NCBI RefSeq assembly: GCF_000276665.1
Contig: NW_004955473.1
Coordinates: forward strand, 8,857,464-8,921,463
Source of the DNA: Chinchilla lanigera
Taxonomy: Eukaryota; Chordata; Mammalia; Rodentia; Chinchillidae
Reading direction: 5' to 3'
Length of the DNA: 64,000 nucleotides
Shown here: positions 11,774 through 23,616 of the stretch, piece after piece
How the letters are laid out: each line of letters starts with the position of its first letter
Numbering within the stretch: the stretch's first letter is position 1
The notes under the pieces: model-generated
The model's input: the letters and a program-made list of their open reading frames with translations, nothing else
Told to the model about the DNA's origin: nothing
The model's database searches: none
Position numbers and translations under genes: made by a program

Positions 11774-12100
11774 TTACTTCCTGAGGCTGTGGGGTTATGT
11801 GTAGCCACAAGCCAAAATAATGACAACTTCTACTAATTTAATAGCTTTATTAAGATATATTTTATATAGCCCTAAACAACCACCAATGTAATTTTTATCA
11901 CTATAAATTTACCAAAATGTTATTTTGTCCCTGGTTTTTTCCAAGACCAAAATACCAAGTTATGCTTAATATATAATGATGTAATATGTACCAGTGTTTC
12001 ATTACATATGATAAACCACTAATAATATTCCAATTGTATGGATATACCAGTTCTGCTTATCTTTCCTTAGATAGTGGACACTTAAATTTTTTTCTACCTC
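11774..12100. other. Unassigned AT-rich stretch after the solo LTR
   Basis: The first 40 bases may be the remaining flank of the interrupted MaLR element. The rest shows nothing recognisable. Confidence 0.4.
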
Positions 12101-12109
12101 ATTTTAGTC

Positions 12110-12410
12110 TGCTCTGTGCTGATAAACAGTATATATAAAAACAGATAATTTATAAAGAAGAAAAATTTAGTCTGCTTAGTTTTAGAGAACTAGAAATTCA
12201 AGATTAAGTATCTGATGGATTTACTGCTGGGTGAGAGCAGAATCTTCGCTTCCAAGAATGTGCCTTGTACATTACATACTCTAGAGGGGGATAGATACTG
12301 TTCTTTACACTTTAGAAAACAGGACAGAGAGAATCCTTTCATACAAATTCTTTTTTAGACCACCATTAATCCAGTCTGTCCTCGTGACTTAAACATCTTC
12401 TGTGACAGAG
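12110..12410 (-). mobile_element. MaLR (MST/MLT-like) LTR, antisense
   Basis: ACAGATAATTTATAAAGAAG is the antisense of the MaLR 3' end, followed by TTAGTTTTAGAGAACTAGAAATTCAAGATTAAG (tail of the family consensus) and later CACCATTAATCCAGTCTGTCC. Old and diverged. Confidence 0.65.
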
Positions 12411-12484
12411 AAGGAAGATTGTCATTTTGATTGGCTTAGGAGCTACTTGGAGCATTAGTAAAGAATACTTTTTGGTGAATCATG

Positions 12485-12704
12485 GAGGTATGAGTTTGAG
12501 TATTATATGGTGTCAAATCTCTTCTTTTCTGGAGTTGTTTCCTTGCTCTGTTTCCCAGCCACTCTGATCTAAACATTTTTGCTCTACCATGATACCTCTG
12601 CTATGGACTAAATTTTTTGAAGCCAAGAGCAAAAATGAGCCATGCTTTCTTTACGTTATAGTTTACTAGACACTGGGTCTCAGTGACAAAAGATTTCTAA
12701 CACA
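12485..12704 (+). mobile_element. 3' part of a MaLR (ORR1/MT-like) LTR
   Basis: The order CTACCATGATACCTCTGC, GGACTAAATTTTTTGAAGCC, GAGCAAAAATGAGCC and a final TTCTAACACA follows the 3' half of rodent MaLR LTRs. The polyadenylation signal is degraded. Confidence 0.6.
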
Positions 12705-13100
12705 GAAAATGTGTACTAGAGCTGTGGGGTGGTTGCTATGAATATACCTGACCATGTGGTCTAATGAACATTGGAGATGGTATGCAGGAGGAATTTTGAA
12801 ATAGTTAGAGAACTAGGCTGGAAAAAGCCTAGAGCCTGTATACACAGCTGGGTGGATGATTGTAGTCAGAACTCAGAAGTTAGGAATGCTTATAGGAAAA
12901 TGGAGCATAAAGGATAGACTCGGGAGGTTTCAATTGAAAACAAATAATCTGTTGGCCATTGGACTAGAGGCCATGTATGTTATACTCTGTTGCAGATTTT
13001 CTACATTTACCTCACATCCTGAAACTTTGAATATGATTGATATTAAGAGGACTAGTCTAAGCTAGCAGAGAAAATTTTAACATAAACTTATGTGCAAACT
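12705..13100. other. Unassigned stretch
   Basis: It could be internal sequence of a MaLR element, but I cannot support that. The frame 12856-13065 shows no domain. Confidence 0.35.
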
Positions 13101-13139
13101 GTGAAATGATTGTTGCTAGCTGCTTTTAATCAGATTTAT

Positions 13140-13440
13140 AGCGAGAATCAGGAAAGGAAGGCAGAGCAAAAATACTTTAAAAACTTGAGATTTGTGCAAG
13201 TATGGTACAGATTTTCCCCAGGATAGCATAGCTGGAGAGAGGAATCTGAGTTTGGGTCCTCCCTTCCTCCATTGCTCTGGGATGACTTGGCCAGAGAGAG
13301 GAGTATGAGATTCGTCCCTTCCTCCTTCCACTAGTAGGACACAGGACCTGTGGGAACACCAGCAACACAGTTGAACCCTGGTTAAGGCACACATGATGGA
13401 CAGGCAGAACTAGAGGCATTGAATATCCCATGCAACATTA
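13140..13440. other. GC-richer block with a short imperfect tandem repeat
   Basis: Two similar units, near 13229-13275 and 13291-13340, share GAGAGAGGA and TCC(C)TTCCTCC. Long frames are open on the minus strand (13116-13394 and 13177-13431) in two overlapping phases, which suggests composition rather than coding. It may be a piece of an LTR or an L1 5' region. Confidence 0.4.
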
Positions 13441-13444
13441 GCAA

Positions 13445-14045
13445 TATGAGCCAACAAGTGATCTCTATCCTCTGTTTTTGTTTTATTCTACTTGTCTGCT
13501 TCCTTCCTTTCATCAGATGTCTTAGTTGACTTTATAATACTTTCAGGCAGGTAAACATGGTCTCTTTCTTATTCACTTCAAAACTCCTAAGGCTTCTCTT
13601 CCAACCTTTTCCTCCTGTGTCCTACAATTAACCAAAACATGGATGATCATCCAGTGCCCTCCAACTTTGCTCCTAGTATGTTTAACATCATTCATCTCTC
13701 CATCCTACACTCTACCCTCTGGAAGCACCTCACAACAGGGTAAAATCTAGGTCAAAATCATTGCCTACAAGTTCCTGGTATAAATTATATTATATTATAT
13801 TACTGTAGATTTTCCTCCTGTGCTTGCAAATTTCAGACTAATAGTTACCACAATTTGTCAGTAGCCTATACTTGAGTCTATTGTTGTTGCCAATTCAACT
13901 ACTTTAACTAGGATGTCATACATGGTATAACCAGTTTTACTTTCCTTTATGACAACACTGCAATTGAAAGTGGTCATCCCCATCACCGTGGTCCAGTACC
14001 AAAGGAATGGGCCTTAAGTCAAATTGCTATCAACGCCTCAGACTT
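13445..14045. other. Unassigned stretch with a small (TTATA)n run
   Basis: A TATATTATATTATAT run lies near 13785-13803. Otherwise nothing is recognised. Confidence 0.4.
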
Positions 14046-14049
14046 AGTA

Positions 14050-15335
14050 TATTGGGAAGGTAGGTTCATGGGATAACCAGAAAGACAAATCCTAAATCTA
14101 GAAGACATTCAAAGTAACAGACACCACCTAGGAAATCCTTGATACCAGTAGTAAGTGTACCTACCATATAAAATCTACAAGTGTCAACACAGCAAACAAA
14201 ATGAAATAGAAAAGAGAAAATGACAAGACAAAGAACCAAAATGCAGTCCCAAATGCCTAGTGCAATAAGAACAAGTCCACACACAAAGAGATAGTTGAAA
14301 TAGAAAGCCAACAAATGAGACTCTCTGAAATGATAGCAGTAGAAGGGAAAAAAAAAATGGAAGAGACCATAGCCAAAAAATCTCTAAATGTGCAAAAAGA
14401 AATGACCATTAAAATAAAAGATGTTAAAGCAGATACAGATAAATAAATAGAGAAGCTCATGAAAATGATGGAAACCTTGAATGGCAAACATAGACAAGAA
14501 ATGAAATCAATGAGACAGATCCAATGAGAAATGCAGGAGATTAGAAACTCCACTGAAATTATATTCAGCAGATTAAAGGCAAGGATGGAATATCAGATCT
14601 AGAAGACAGGAATGGAACTAGGGAGCAGGAAAAGAAAGATATAAAAATCTCAAGAGACCACAAAACATTAACCCAACAGCCACAGGATGAAGCAAAGAAG
14701 AACAACATATGATTAATTGGAATCAGCAAGAAGCTGGAAACAGTACAAAAGCCATTAAAAGATATCTTCACAGAAATAATGTCAGATAATTTCACAAACA
14801 TGGATAAATAATTTCACATACAAACAAATGAAGCATATAGAACTCCAAATAGCCATAACCAAAATAAATCTACACCAAAATATTTAATAATCAGGATTAC
14901 AGAAATTCAGCATAAGAACAAAATTTTAAAAGCAGCTAGAGAAAAGAAAACTATCTTCTATAAAGGAAAGCTCATCAGAATCACAGCAGACTTCCAACAC
15001 AGACCCTCAAAGGAAGCAGAGTTTGGAGTGAGGTATTTCAAGCCCTAAAGGGAAACAATCATTAAGTCAGACTGATGTATCCCACAAAACTATCTTTCAA
15101 AGTTGATGGATAAATAAGATACTTCCATGACAAAGAACAACTGAATAAATTTGTGACCACCAAACTAGATATACAGAATGATCTGAAGGACATATTAGAA
15201 AGATATAACAAAGACCACAAACACATGGGTATCACTGGAAAGTATATGCCAGGCAAGGCAAGCAATTAAACAGAAGAGAAAGACAGGGAACAAATAACAC
15301 AAAAAAGAAAAGCCAAAACATATCATGTATAACCA
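14050..15335 (+). mobile_element. L1 ORF1 region, decayed
   Basis: The stretch up to about 14650 has the glutamate- and lysine-rich, coiled-coil-like composition of L1 ORF1. From about 14780 it follows the ORF1 RNA-binding and C-terminal domains: a degraded ENF...RTPN segment at 14785-14850, then a block of the form I(R/T)I..KILKAAREK near 14895-14950 and KGKLIRITAD at 14963-14992. Numerous stops break it. Minus-strand frames here (14066-15265) are antisense shadows. Confidence 0.75.
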
Positions 15336-15950
15336 TCAACATAAATGGTAGAAATATTGAAACGTATGTGTAGGTAAAGACTCCATAAACAAAACCCAAA
15401 TTGCACAAGAAATATTCCAAAGATTCAACAACTGGGATCTCATCATATTTAAATTTGTACACATCAAAAGAAATCAACAACAAAGGGAAAAGAAAACCCA
15501 CAGAGCAAGAAATTTTAGCCAACAGTCCCTCAGGCAAAGCACTTATATTTAGCACATATAAAGAACTGAAAAATATCAACCCCCCAAATGTAAAGACTCA
15601 GTCCAAAACTGTGCATCTGAAATGAATATATACTTCTCAGAGGATGAAATACAGATAGCAAATAAATATATGAAAAAATGTTCAACATCATTGATCATTT
15701 GAGAGAAACAATTTAAAATACTGAAAGAATGGTTGCCATCAAGAAATAAACCAATAACAAATGCTGGAGAGGCTGTGGAGAAAAAACCGTTCTCCACTGT
15801 TATAGGAATATAGACTGGTGCAACCACTGTGGAAATCCATGTGGTGATTCCTCAAAAAACTAAGATTAGAGGTCCTATTTGACTAAGCTATTCTCATTCT
15901 GGGTATTTTCTGAGAAGAATTAAGAAAAAAACTTTTATACATACACATGG
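15336..15950 (+). mobile_element. L1 ORF2: first codons fused to the C-terminal end (internal deletion)
   Basis: At about 15330-15350 the sequence ATAACCATCAACATAAATGG reads ITININ, matching the first residues of the ORF2 endonuclease. Within about 20 bases it passes to GGTAAAGACTCCATAAACAAAACC, which belongs to the ORF2 C-terminal region, then to TATAAAGAACTGAAAAATAT and GCTGGAGAGGCTGTGGAG. The endonuclease and reverse transcriptase are therefore missing. It ends abruptly where the antisense L1 at 15951 begins. Confidence 0.75.
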
Positions 15951-17060
15951 AGAATATTTTCTGGGAACACATGATTTCATATTTTTGATGTATACTTAGG
16001 AGACAAAATTTGGTTCATGTGGTTATTTTATATTAACTGATTTGAGCAAGTTTCAGACTGTTTTCCAAAGTGGCTCTATCAATTTACAATGCCAACAGCA
16101 CTATAGGCCTATTGTATTATCATTATTTAATCTTCAAGAATCTATTAACTGAAATTTCTATTCTAGTTATCCTAGTTATATTCATGTATAATCCATAGAG
16201 GAGAAATTTTATGCATTTTCTTTTCATATTCTTTACATATTTTTATATAATATCTTTTTATATACATTTTTTATTTTAAAGCGAGTAATAAATGAGAAAC
16301 AAAGAAATACAACAGTAGCAACATACCAGTATCAGAAACTTAAACAAATCAAAACAAGAACATTCAAAGTAACAGAGTCTCCAGACAAAATAATATGAAT
16401 GAACAGTGGTTGTTACATTACATATAGCTATCCTCAACTACATTGCTCAGATTACCAGATGTAAGAATGAAAGATTGCTCAAACCATTATAGGAAATAAG
16501 AAAATAATTCTTTGATAAAACAGTAGAGATAAAACAGAGTTTCACTAGACAAGACAGTAGGAGTTCACCATTGTAATTCCATTGAGTAATATCTTTAGAG
16601 AAATATCTTTTCATATGTTTTGCTAATTTATATCTAAATTATAGATCTATTTTTGAGTTGTACATTTTAACTTATAGTTATGCATCACTTATATATTATA
16701 CAAATATTTTAGTCTATCTTTCTTTTTTCCTGGTATTGCTTCTTGATATTTATATTTATCTTGATGAAGTCCAGTTTATCTATTATTTTTGTTTTTGTTA
16801 TTGTTTCTAATGCATTTGATGTAATATTTTGTAATTCACTGCCACATATCAGATCAAAAATTTGCCCGTTTTCTTCTGAGTATTTTATATCTTGGTCTTT
16901 TACTAGCCCATTGGTCCACTTAGATTTATCCTTTGTTTATGATGTAAGGTAAGGAAAAAGCTTCATTCTTAACCATTTGACTTTCCTCTTATAATAACAG
17001 TATTTTGTGAAAAATCTATACTTGCTTTCTGAAAAGGTTTGAATCACCTTTTGAAAATCA
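15951..17060 (-). mobile_element. Older L1 ORF2, antisense
   Basis: GTTTTCCAAAGTGGCTCTATC (15960-16130) and later GATGAAGTCCAGTTTATC, CATTGGTCCACTTAGATTTATCC and GATGTAAGGTAAGGAAAAAGC (16770-16960) are antisense ORF2 wording. It is more diverged than the sense L1 next to it and is interrupted at 16265-16610. Confidence 0.8.
16265..16610 (-). mobile_element. Antisense L1 3'UTR fragment inserted in an older L1
   Basis: It starts with a T-rich run, then a block of AAACAAAGAAATACAACAGTAG-like sequence that resembles the antisense L1 3'UTR at 7750 and 40620, including TTACATATAGCTATCCTCAA and ATTGCTCAGATTACCAG. The flanking L1 continues on both sides. Confidence 0.55.
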
Positions 17061-17064
17061 GTTG

Positions 17065-19510
17065 AGTCATGAAATTATATAATAAATTTTTAAATACCTC
17101 CTATAAATTACTCAGAATTACCTCATGTAATTCAATTTTGTCGACCTTAACATTAAATTTACTGGGAAAAAATGTCTTATTTAAAATTTCTGTCATTTGT
17201 TATAGGAAATTTTAATTCTAAAAAAGAACTTAATTTTTCATTATAGAAATCTCTATGTTACAAAGATGTTTATAATCATCAATAGAGCAAGAACAATCAT
17301 TTTTCTAAAGTTCACCAATCATTAATCTCTTTCTTCTAATATTATTGAGAAATTAGCTAATACAATGCATTACCACATTAAGTAGTTCTTAACTGTCCCA
17401 GAAAATCACCCTTTACATTCTTTTTTTCTGATATCACCTAGGAGTGGAAACTTATTATACTGGGTACATTCTTAATTAATTAAAATAAAACAAATTATGT
17501 GTCTCAGTCTAACAATTTCCTCATAGAAAAAGTCCAAAAATTATACCAACGTCATTGCTTAAATTACATACTCTTTATTACTGTCATTTGTTGAAGTCTG
17601 GAGGGAGCTGCTAAAGTATGAATTTTTAAATCCATCCATATATCTACCCATTGATTATATATGTTTTGAGTTCTTTGTGCAATGTATTTTTATAGATAAC
17701 AGAGTTATTAATTCTCATTAATATACTGTTCACATGCATATTCGAAATAAGGGGGTCAAGTAATGAGTTAAGTGAATAAATGATTACTATTGTGGAAAAT
17801 ATCATAGTCTACTAGAAGAAACAAATGAATATAAAATAATTTTCATCCAGTTTAGAAACTGCTGTAATTAATATTCTTAAAAATTTTGTGAGTAGTTGTG
17901 CATATGGTTTTTCTTCTGCGTTTTTGTTATCATGTTCCAAAACAAAATATTTTACTTTAATTATGCTCTTTAGTATCTCCATTTCTGTAACAATATTTTC
18001 TTTTTCTTTCCGCAAGTTTCTAGTGCTGGAGCCTTGTATGTATTTTTCACTTTTTTAAGGCTTAATATGCTTCTCAGTATACAGAATATATTTTTTTGTA
18101 AGAATGTAACTTCATTCTCTCTTGAATGCCTGGCTTTTTAAAAAATCTTTCTTCAACTGAATTTACTACTCATATTTGCACTCCACTAGGTGCAAAGCCT
18201 TGGGAGACTACTTCATCATGAACTTTACTTGCCAATGGTGTATACAAAGCACTATTCCTCTAACCTAGTGTAAAAAATATCTGCTATTCTGAGTCTCATG
18301 CCAACCTTTTATAATAATCTTTATACGTTTTTCATTTCATAGCGTCATCTGCAAACACTAACAACTCTGAATGTATGCATTTGTAACCTTTAAACTCCAC
18401 TACTCCCACTTAAACCTAGATACAGATTTCAATATCTCTAAATTCTTCTAAAAAGGATATTCTGACAGCAAGGCATTTTGATCAATGAAGATTTTCCAAT
18501 CTATTTTTTGCATTTAAAGGAAGAGTAAGTTTATGTCTCACATTTTACAACAGAACATGAAGACCTCCCATGGAGTACTTATTTTCTTCAAAGTCACTTG
18601 CACAGGAAGATGTTAATAGTAATTCTTTCTCTTTTATTGTCATAAAAAATTTTCTGGAAGTATGTAGCTTGTGATATCCAATTTTAAGTATTTAGTGAAA
18701 TAGCTTTTAAGGGTTCTTGTAAAAACAAGAGATATTCCAAAAATCTTATATAAAAGTAGAGTAGGAGCTCTTCTAAAATCTGAAAGAACTTTTCATACTG
18801 TACTTAGAAACACACCTCCATTAAAAGGGTAGTTTTGAGTGTAAATTTTTCCATGCTGAAATTCACTCTGCCTAAATGTGTGCACATGTAAATGTGTGTG
18901 TCTGTTTCTATGTATGAGAGAGACATTCCACATATGTACATATCACATATTTAAAAAGCCATTGAGAAACTACACATATTCATAGATCAGTTCACTTTTA
19001 CTGTATTATTATTTTACAGTTTTTACAACGTTCTGATGTAACAAAACCTCCCAGTGATCCATAAGAAGATATACCTAATCTAAAGAGACAAAGCTAGTGT
19101 GTGTGATCCTGTTGATAAGAGTACATGAATGAGATTGTGAAGGATAAAGGTGAGAAATAGGTTGATTCGCTGCCACGTTTAAAGGTTTAAAAAATTTGAA
19201 GAATCATACCCCTTGAGAATTTCATCAAGCTACAGACTTTCCATGGAAGAAGGAATACAATTGTACAAAAATTTCACAAACAGTATAAAGGAGATCAACT
19301 TTCTCTCTTAAGTTGCATGATGGGATTAATAACTCCCCTATATGGACTTTAGATATTCTTATAAAGCTTGAAGGATTGAATTTACAAACTGTCATTTAAT
19401 TATCTATTGTGAACCTATCCAGTAAATTACTTAAATTTTATACTTGTCATTGGGTTTGAAGAAAAATATACATATATAGTTAAAAATTTTCTCTATTAAA
19501 ACTGTTGTTT
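17065..19510. other. Unassigned AT-rich sequence
   Basis: No family could be assigned. A weak L2-like phrase (ATCCATCCATATATCTACC) lies near 17630. The frame 17812-18015 has no visible domain. A TG-rich patch is at 18880-18905. Confidence 0.45.
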
Positions 19511-19513
19511 ACG

Positions 19514-19629
19514 GGGGCTGGGGATTTAGCTTAGCAGCATAGCGCCTGCCTGGCAAGAGCAAGTTTGTGAGTTTGATTCCTGGTATCAGAAGAAAAACAA
19601 AACAAAACAAAAATTTAAAAAAGAAATAA
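19514..19629 (+). mobile_element. ID-type SINE
   Basis: Complete head and A-rich tail. The flanks AA(C/A)TGTTGTTTAC-like before and AAATTGTTGTTTAC after form the target duplication. Older diagnostic form GAGTTTGATTCCTGG. Confidence 0.93.
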
Positions 19630-20440
19630 AATTGTTGTTTACAAATCATATATTTGAGATAGTTATTGTGGAAAATTATGAATAAAACTATTCATTCTAG
19701 TATTTCAATTTATATTTTATAAAGACATAAACAAAATATTGTGCTTATATAACTAGTATTTGTTTTTCTAATCCTGCACTATTTTATTTATGTCTGAAAT
19801 AATCTATAAGAGCCTCATCAGAAGAAAATTAAAAGATACAAGGAAATCACACATACAACTGCCAGACACCTATCAACTCTAACACAGTAGATATCATAAG
19901 AGTATAGCTAAGAAATCTCCTTGAAATAAAGTTTCAGTATCACATATCTTTTAGTATCATAACACTGTTATGTAAGAAGTGTATTTGTTACTTTTGCTCA
20001 TTTTAAATTAAAAATTTTTAGAGATCAGAAAAATATTTAAGTAGTTTTGTTCAAGTAAAGAATAAATATTTTTGAAATGGTAGCAAAATTTTATAAAGCA
20101 AATGTAAGATTATAAAGATGTGAGGCTCAATGCTCTTATTTTATGTATACCTATGATTGTTCATTCATAAAATAGCACATTACAATATTTAATGACATAT
20201 ATATAATCGTTATAATTAAATGCCATAGAAGTCAAAGAGATTTTTCTAAGTAAGGTTAAATGAATATTTATCTGAATACATATTTGAAGTGACATACAGG
20301 GATGGATGGAGTACTGACCAAGTATATCCCTTCTATTTATCTTATTGCCAGCACCTTCCTTTCAATAAATTATTATATATTTGAAATATGAAAATATCCT
20401 TTCAGTAATCATCATCTATGTTTTTCTTTCTCTGTCTTGC
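19630..20440. other. Unassigned AT-rich sequence
   Basis: Nothing recognisable on either strand. Confidence 0.45.
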
Positions 20441-21200
20441 TAATTATAATGTGAGAACAACAGTTGGCAATGATTTGTCTAATTAATCTTCTGACCTCTC
20501 TCTTTCTTCTTTAATTTCCAGAGTCTATTCACAAGATGAGCCTTACATGTCTCACAGGATTGTTTACTCTTTTCATCTGTTTTTCTTTTTTCTTTTTTGC
20601 TTCTCTGACTGGGTAATTTTAAATGACTTGTCTTCAGTTTACCTCTCTCTATTTGTCCTGAGGGAGAATTTTCAAGTTTGTGTGCTTTCTCCCAGTCTCA
20701 TAGAGCTGTAAACCTCTTGTCCTTTTAATATAGGGCAGTGAAGAGAAATGCTGGAATTTGTGTAGTAAGTTCCAGCTCCCTCCCATTATCCTGAAAGAGA
20801 AGGGTCAGGATTCTCCACCTCCTATCAATCCTCATGGCTTTGCCAGTTCCTAATGGTCACTGTTTTATGTGTGGGAGGGTACTGGAATGCTGGGTATTTG
20901 ATGCAAGATACACTTCTCTCTCTTGCTCCTGAAGAAGTTTCTAGGTTATCTGCTTTTTCTCAATTCTTCAATGCCCTACACCTACTTAGTGAACTCTTCT
21001 ATCCCTTCTGTTTAATCGTAGTTGACCACAATAGTTCTAACTATGCCAGCTGTCTCAGTGTTCTGAGTAGGCAAGAACAAAGCATTTCTCACAGGCAGTA
21101 CCTTGGAAAGCTAAGGATGCCAGATGCATGCTTCACACTTTCCTGAGACAGAATTTGCAGGTTATGTGAATTTCTCTCTGCATAGTTGCAAAATGTGGTG
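20441..21200. other. Unassigned block of moderate GC, possibly an L1 5' region
   Basis: The block is pyrimidine-rich and less AT-rich than its surroundings. The style (CTTCTGACCTCTCTCTTTC, GGGAGGGTACTGGAATGCTGGG) recalls an antisense L1 5'UTR, but I cannot align it. The plus frame 20853-21146 has no domain. Confidence 0.35.
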
Positions 21201-21835
21201 GAATATCTGACATGGGTTAAAAAGAAAATTGTCTCCTTACTCAGTTCAAAGATGTTTATATCAGTTTTGTGCTTATTTGTGGTATTGCATTTTAACTGAA
21301 TTTTAGAGTTCTCATAAAGATATTTTCCAGATTCATTTTTTTTTTTTGGTCTGACTCATCTTATTTTAGAGCATATTAGTTATATAGAACAGTAATTCAC
21401 CATTGTCATTTGAAGTGATTTCTAGTTCAGACAACTGCAGTGAGAAAAAATAAATAAATAATGGGCACTCCTTACTTGATTAATAGGTTGTAAATATATG
21501 AATGAAGAGAAAATCAGGTAGTATGTTTATTAACAATAAGTTTCATCTTCATAACATTAAATTAAAGTGTCCTTTGGTCAGAAGACTTCCTATTTCTGTA
21601 ATAGAATATTTCATGTATTTCCTTTTATAAGTCATGTAAATTTGAAAGGAGTGTCAAAATCTCTTTCATAACTGATTACCAAGAATCTATGCCTTTTATG
21701 TGATGGAAGAAGCATCAAAAATAAAAATACCTTTTAAAAATTGAATAGATCCTTCTTTGCGTCCATTGCCATACCACTCTGAATGTGACTGATTTCATCA
21801 GATCCTTCTTTGTTTCACACATGATGTCCATAATC
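21201..21835. other. Unassigned AT-rich sequence
   Basis: Nothing recognisable. The minus frame 21715-21918 overlaps the (TG)n run. Confidence 0.4.
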
Positions 21836-21866
21836 TGTGTGTGTGCGTGTGTGTGCGTGCACACAC
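21836..21866. repeat. (TG)n microsatellite with CG interruptions
   Basis: Short alternating TGTGTGTGCGTGTGTGTGCG run ending in CACACA, so it can also form a small inverted repeat. Confidence 0.85.
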
Positions 21867-21929
21867 TGAGTTTACAAGGTTTTATAGTAGTGAGTAAATG
21901 AAGAACATTCACTCCCATAAAAGACAGGG

Positions 21930-22309
21930 AAAGTAATATAAAATAATATTTTTTAAAACCTTAAGAATATTCATGTTAATTCTCTTATTATGTGTATAAA
22001 AAAGGAAAATATAAAAAGAAATTGAATAAAAAATAATAGGGAGAACATTCAAGACAGATAAAATTATGTGGAGGGAAATAAAGCAGACAAAGGAGGGTAA
22101 TATAAAAAGAGGATGGAAGAAGAGTTAATGAGATTGTATCCAATTTTTGAAATGCCAGTGAGTATCACTAGATCTCCCTAACACATAACCATTGATGGGG
22201 GTATATGTCAATGAATAACATAGGGTGCTACAATACAACAGAAAAATTATACACATATCTGCACATACAAAAATTTGTATATATTAAAGAGCAAATTTAA
22301 CCAGAAGAA
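21930..22309 (+). mobile_element. Possible L1 3'UTR fragment
   Basis: Purine-rich AGGAGGGTAATATAAAAAGAGG followed by ATGTCAATGAATAACATAGG resembles the 3'UTR tails elsewhere in the window. There is no clear poly(A) end. Confidence 0.35.
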
Positions 22310-23005
22310 AAAGATGAGGACTGTCACCCTGCCTTGTTGGTTATGGTGAACACTTCAAAGCCACTTGCCATGCTGTTGTCTTAAGTCCAGCATGCTCATG
22401 AGCCTCTAGTGTCCTCACTGATTCCAGCGCACTCACATCCCCTCCTCCAGTGGGTGTCAGCCTTGGGTTCCTAGGTCTTTCTCCTGCTGCAACTTTGCAT
22501 CTACCTCTAACCCGTTCACCTCACTGTCTGTGAGGCTTCAACCTATGCCACTGCCCATGCAATACCTCTTCAGCACACAACTACATTGGCATCTGAAGTC
22601 ACGTAGAGACCATGCTTTTCTGGAATGCTTTGTCTGTCCCCAGTACTTGGTGACCCCCAGCTACCCCACTGCTCTTTGAGCCTTTCTCCAGCCTCCAAAT
22701 TCAGTGCTGTCTTGGGTTAGACAGAAGACAATTTTACCCAGCACCACTGAGAAGTCTCCTCAGTCCCCAGTACTAGTAGATCCCAGCCTCTGCCATCCCC
22801 CAGGTTTTTCTCCTGCGCTCGGATCCCATGGTGCCCATTACTAGGAAGATAAGAAATGGAACTCATTGGTCCTATCACTGTCACTGCTGTCTGAGCGTCT
22901 CTCTGGTTCATGCTTGTCATGATGCCTTGGTGCGGGGAGACCATCCTTCGTGACTATCTTGCTCTCAGAGCCCCGTTTTCTGGAAAAAGAATTGCTCAGC
23001 CCCTG
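22310..23005. repeat. GC-rich block with imperfect tandem units of about 120 bases
   Basis: It is clearly more GC-rich than the rest of the window. TCCCCAGTACTTGGTGACCC near 22637 and TCCCCAGTACTAGTAGATCC near 22757 head two similar units. Tandem GC-rich monomers are typical of L1 promoters and of some LTR U3 regions, but I could not link this to either. The minus frame at 22717-22944 is compositional. Confidence 0.4.
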
Positions 23006-23453
23006 GGGATGGAACACTGAAATCAGTGTCAGCTAAGTCGTTACAGAGGGATTTGTACATTCCAAATCATGTCAAGTGTTACAAACCTGTGCTGCAAAAA
23101 ATGTAGTATCTTTCCTTCTTATTCTAATTAAACTGCTTCTACTTGATTTCTGGATTTCTCTTGTTTGCTGTCTCCTTCAAGTCATATTAATGGAACTGAT
23201 GTCTGTTCTATGAGCTGTGGCAATATACCTGAAAATCTCGGTGTGGTATCCTAGTGCTAGAGGGCTGCTGCCTCAAGTGCACCATGAAATGTCTGAGCAA
23301 ATCCATTGATTTTGTGAGAGGACAAGGCTGAGATTCCCTATTAATAGCAAACATGCTGAAACCATCTCTTATCTCCTTTCTGCTTCAACTTAAAGTGTGA
23401 ATGTAAAAACATTTTAATCGTTTAATATTGTTCCTCTTCATAAGTAGAACTAT

Positions 23454-23616
23454 GGGGCTGGGGATTTAGCTCAGGGGCACACTGCCTGCATGGCAAGCAC
23501 AAGGTCATGAGTTTGATTCCCAATACCAAAAAGAAAGAAAGAAAAGTTCCTTGATGCTGAGTTCCAGAGAGTTATCACCTCAAGGACACCTCTGCCCAGT
23601 CTCAGACAATGACTGA
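23454..23616 (+). mobile_element. ID-type SINE with an extra 3' passenger segment
   Basis: The ID head runs from 23454 with core CTGCATGGCAAGCACAAGG and a tail AAAAAGAAAGAAAGAAAA to about 23545. The target duplication TTCATAAGTAGAACTATG at 23437-23454 recurs not directly after the A tail but at 23617-23634. The roughly 70 bases between (23546-23616) therefore entered with the SINE, as a read-through transcript would. This tail contains a 7-bp stem (TCCTTGA with TCAAGGA) and has no terminal poly(A). Confidence 0.85.

Noticed and set aside
23546..23616. Small-RNA (snoRNA-like) candidate in the ID passenger segment
   Set aside because: A CTGA at the end and a TGATG near the start are present, but the C box is imperfect and the terminal stem is absent.
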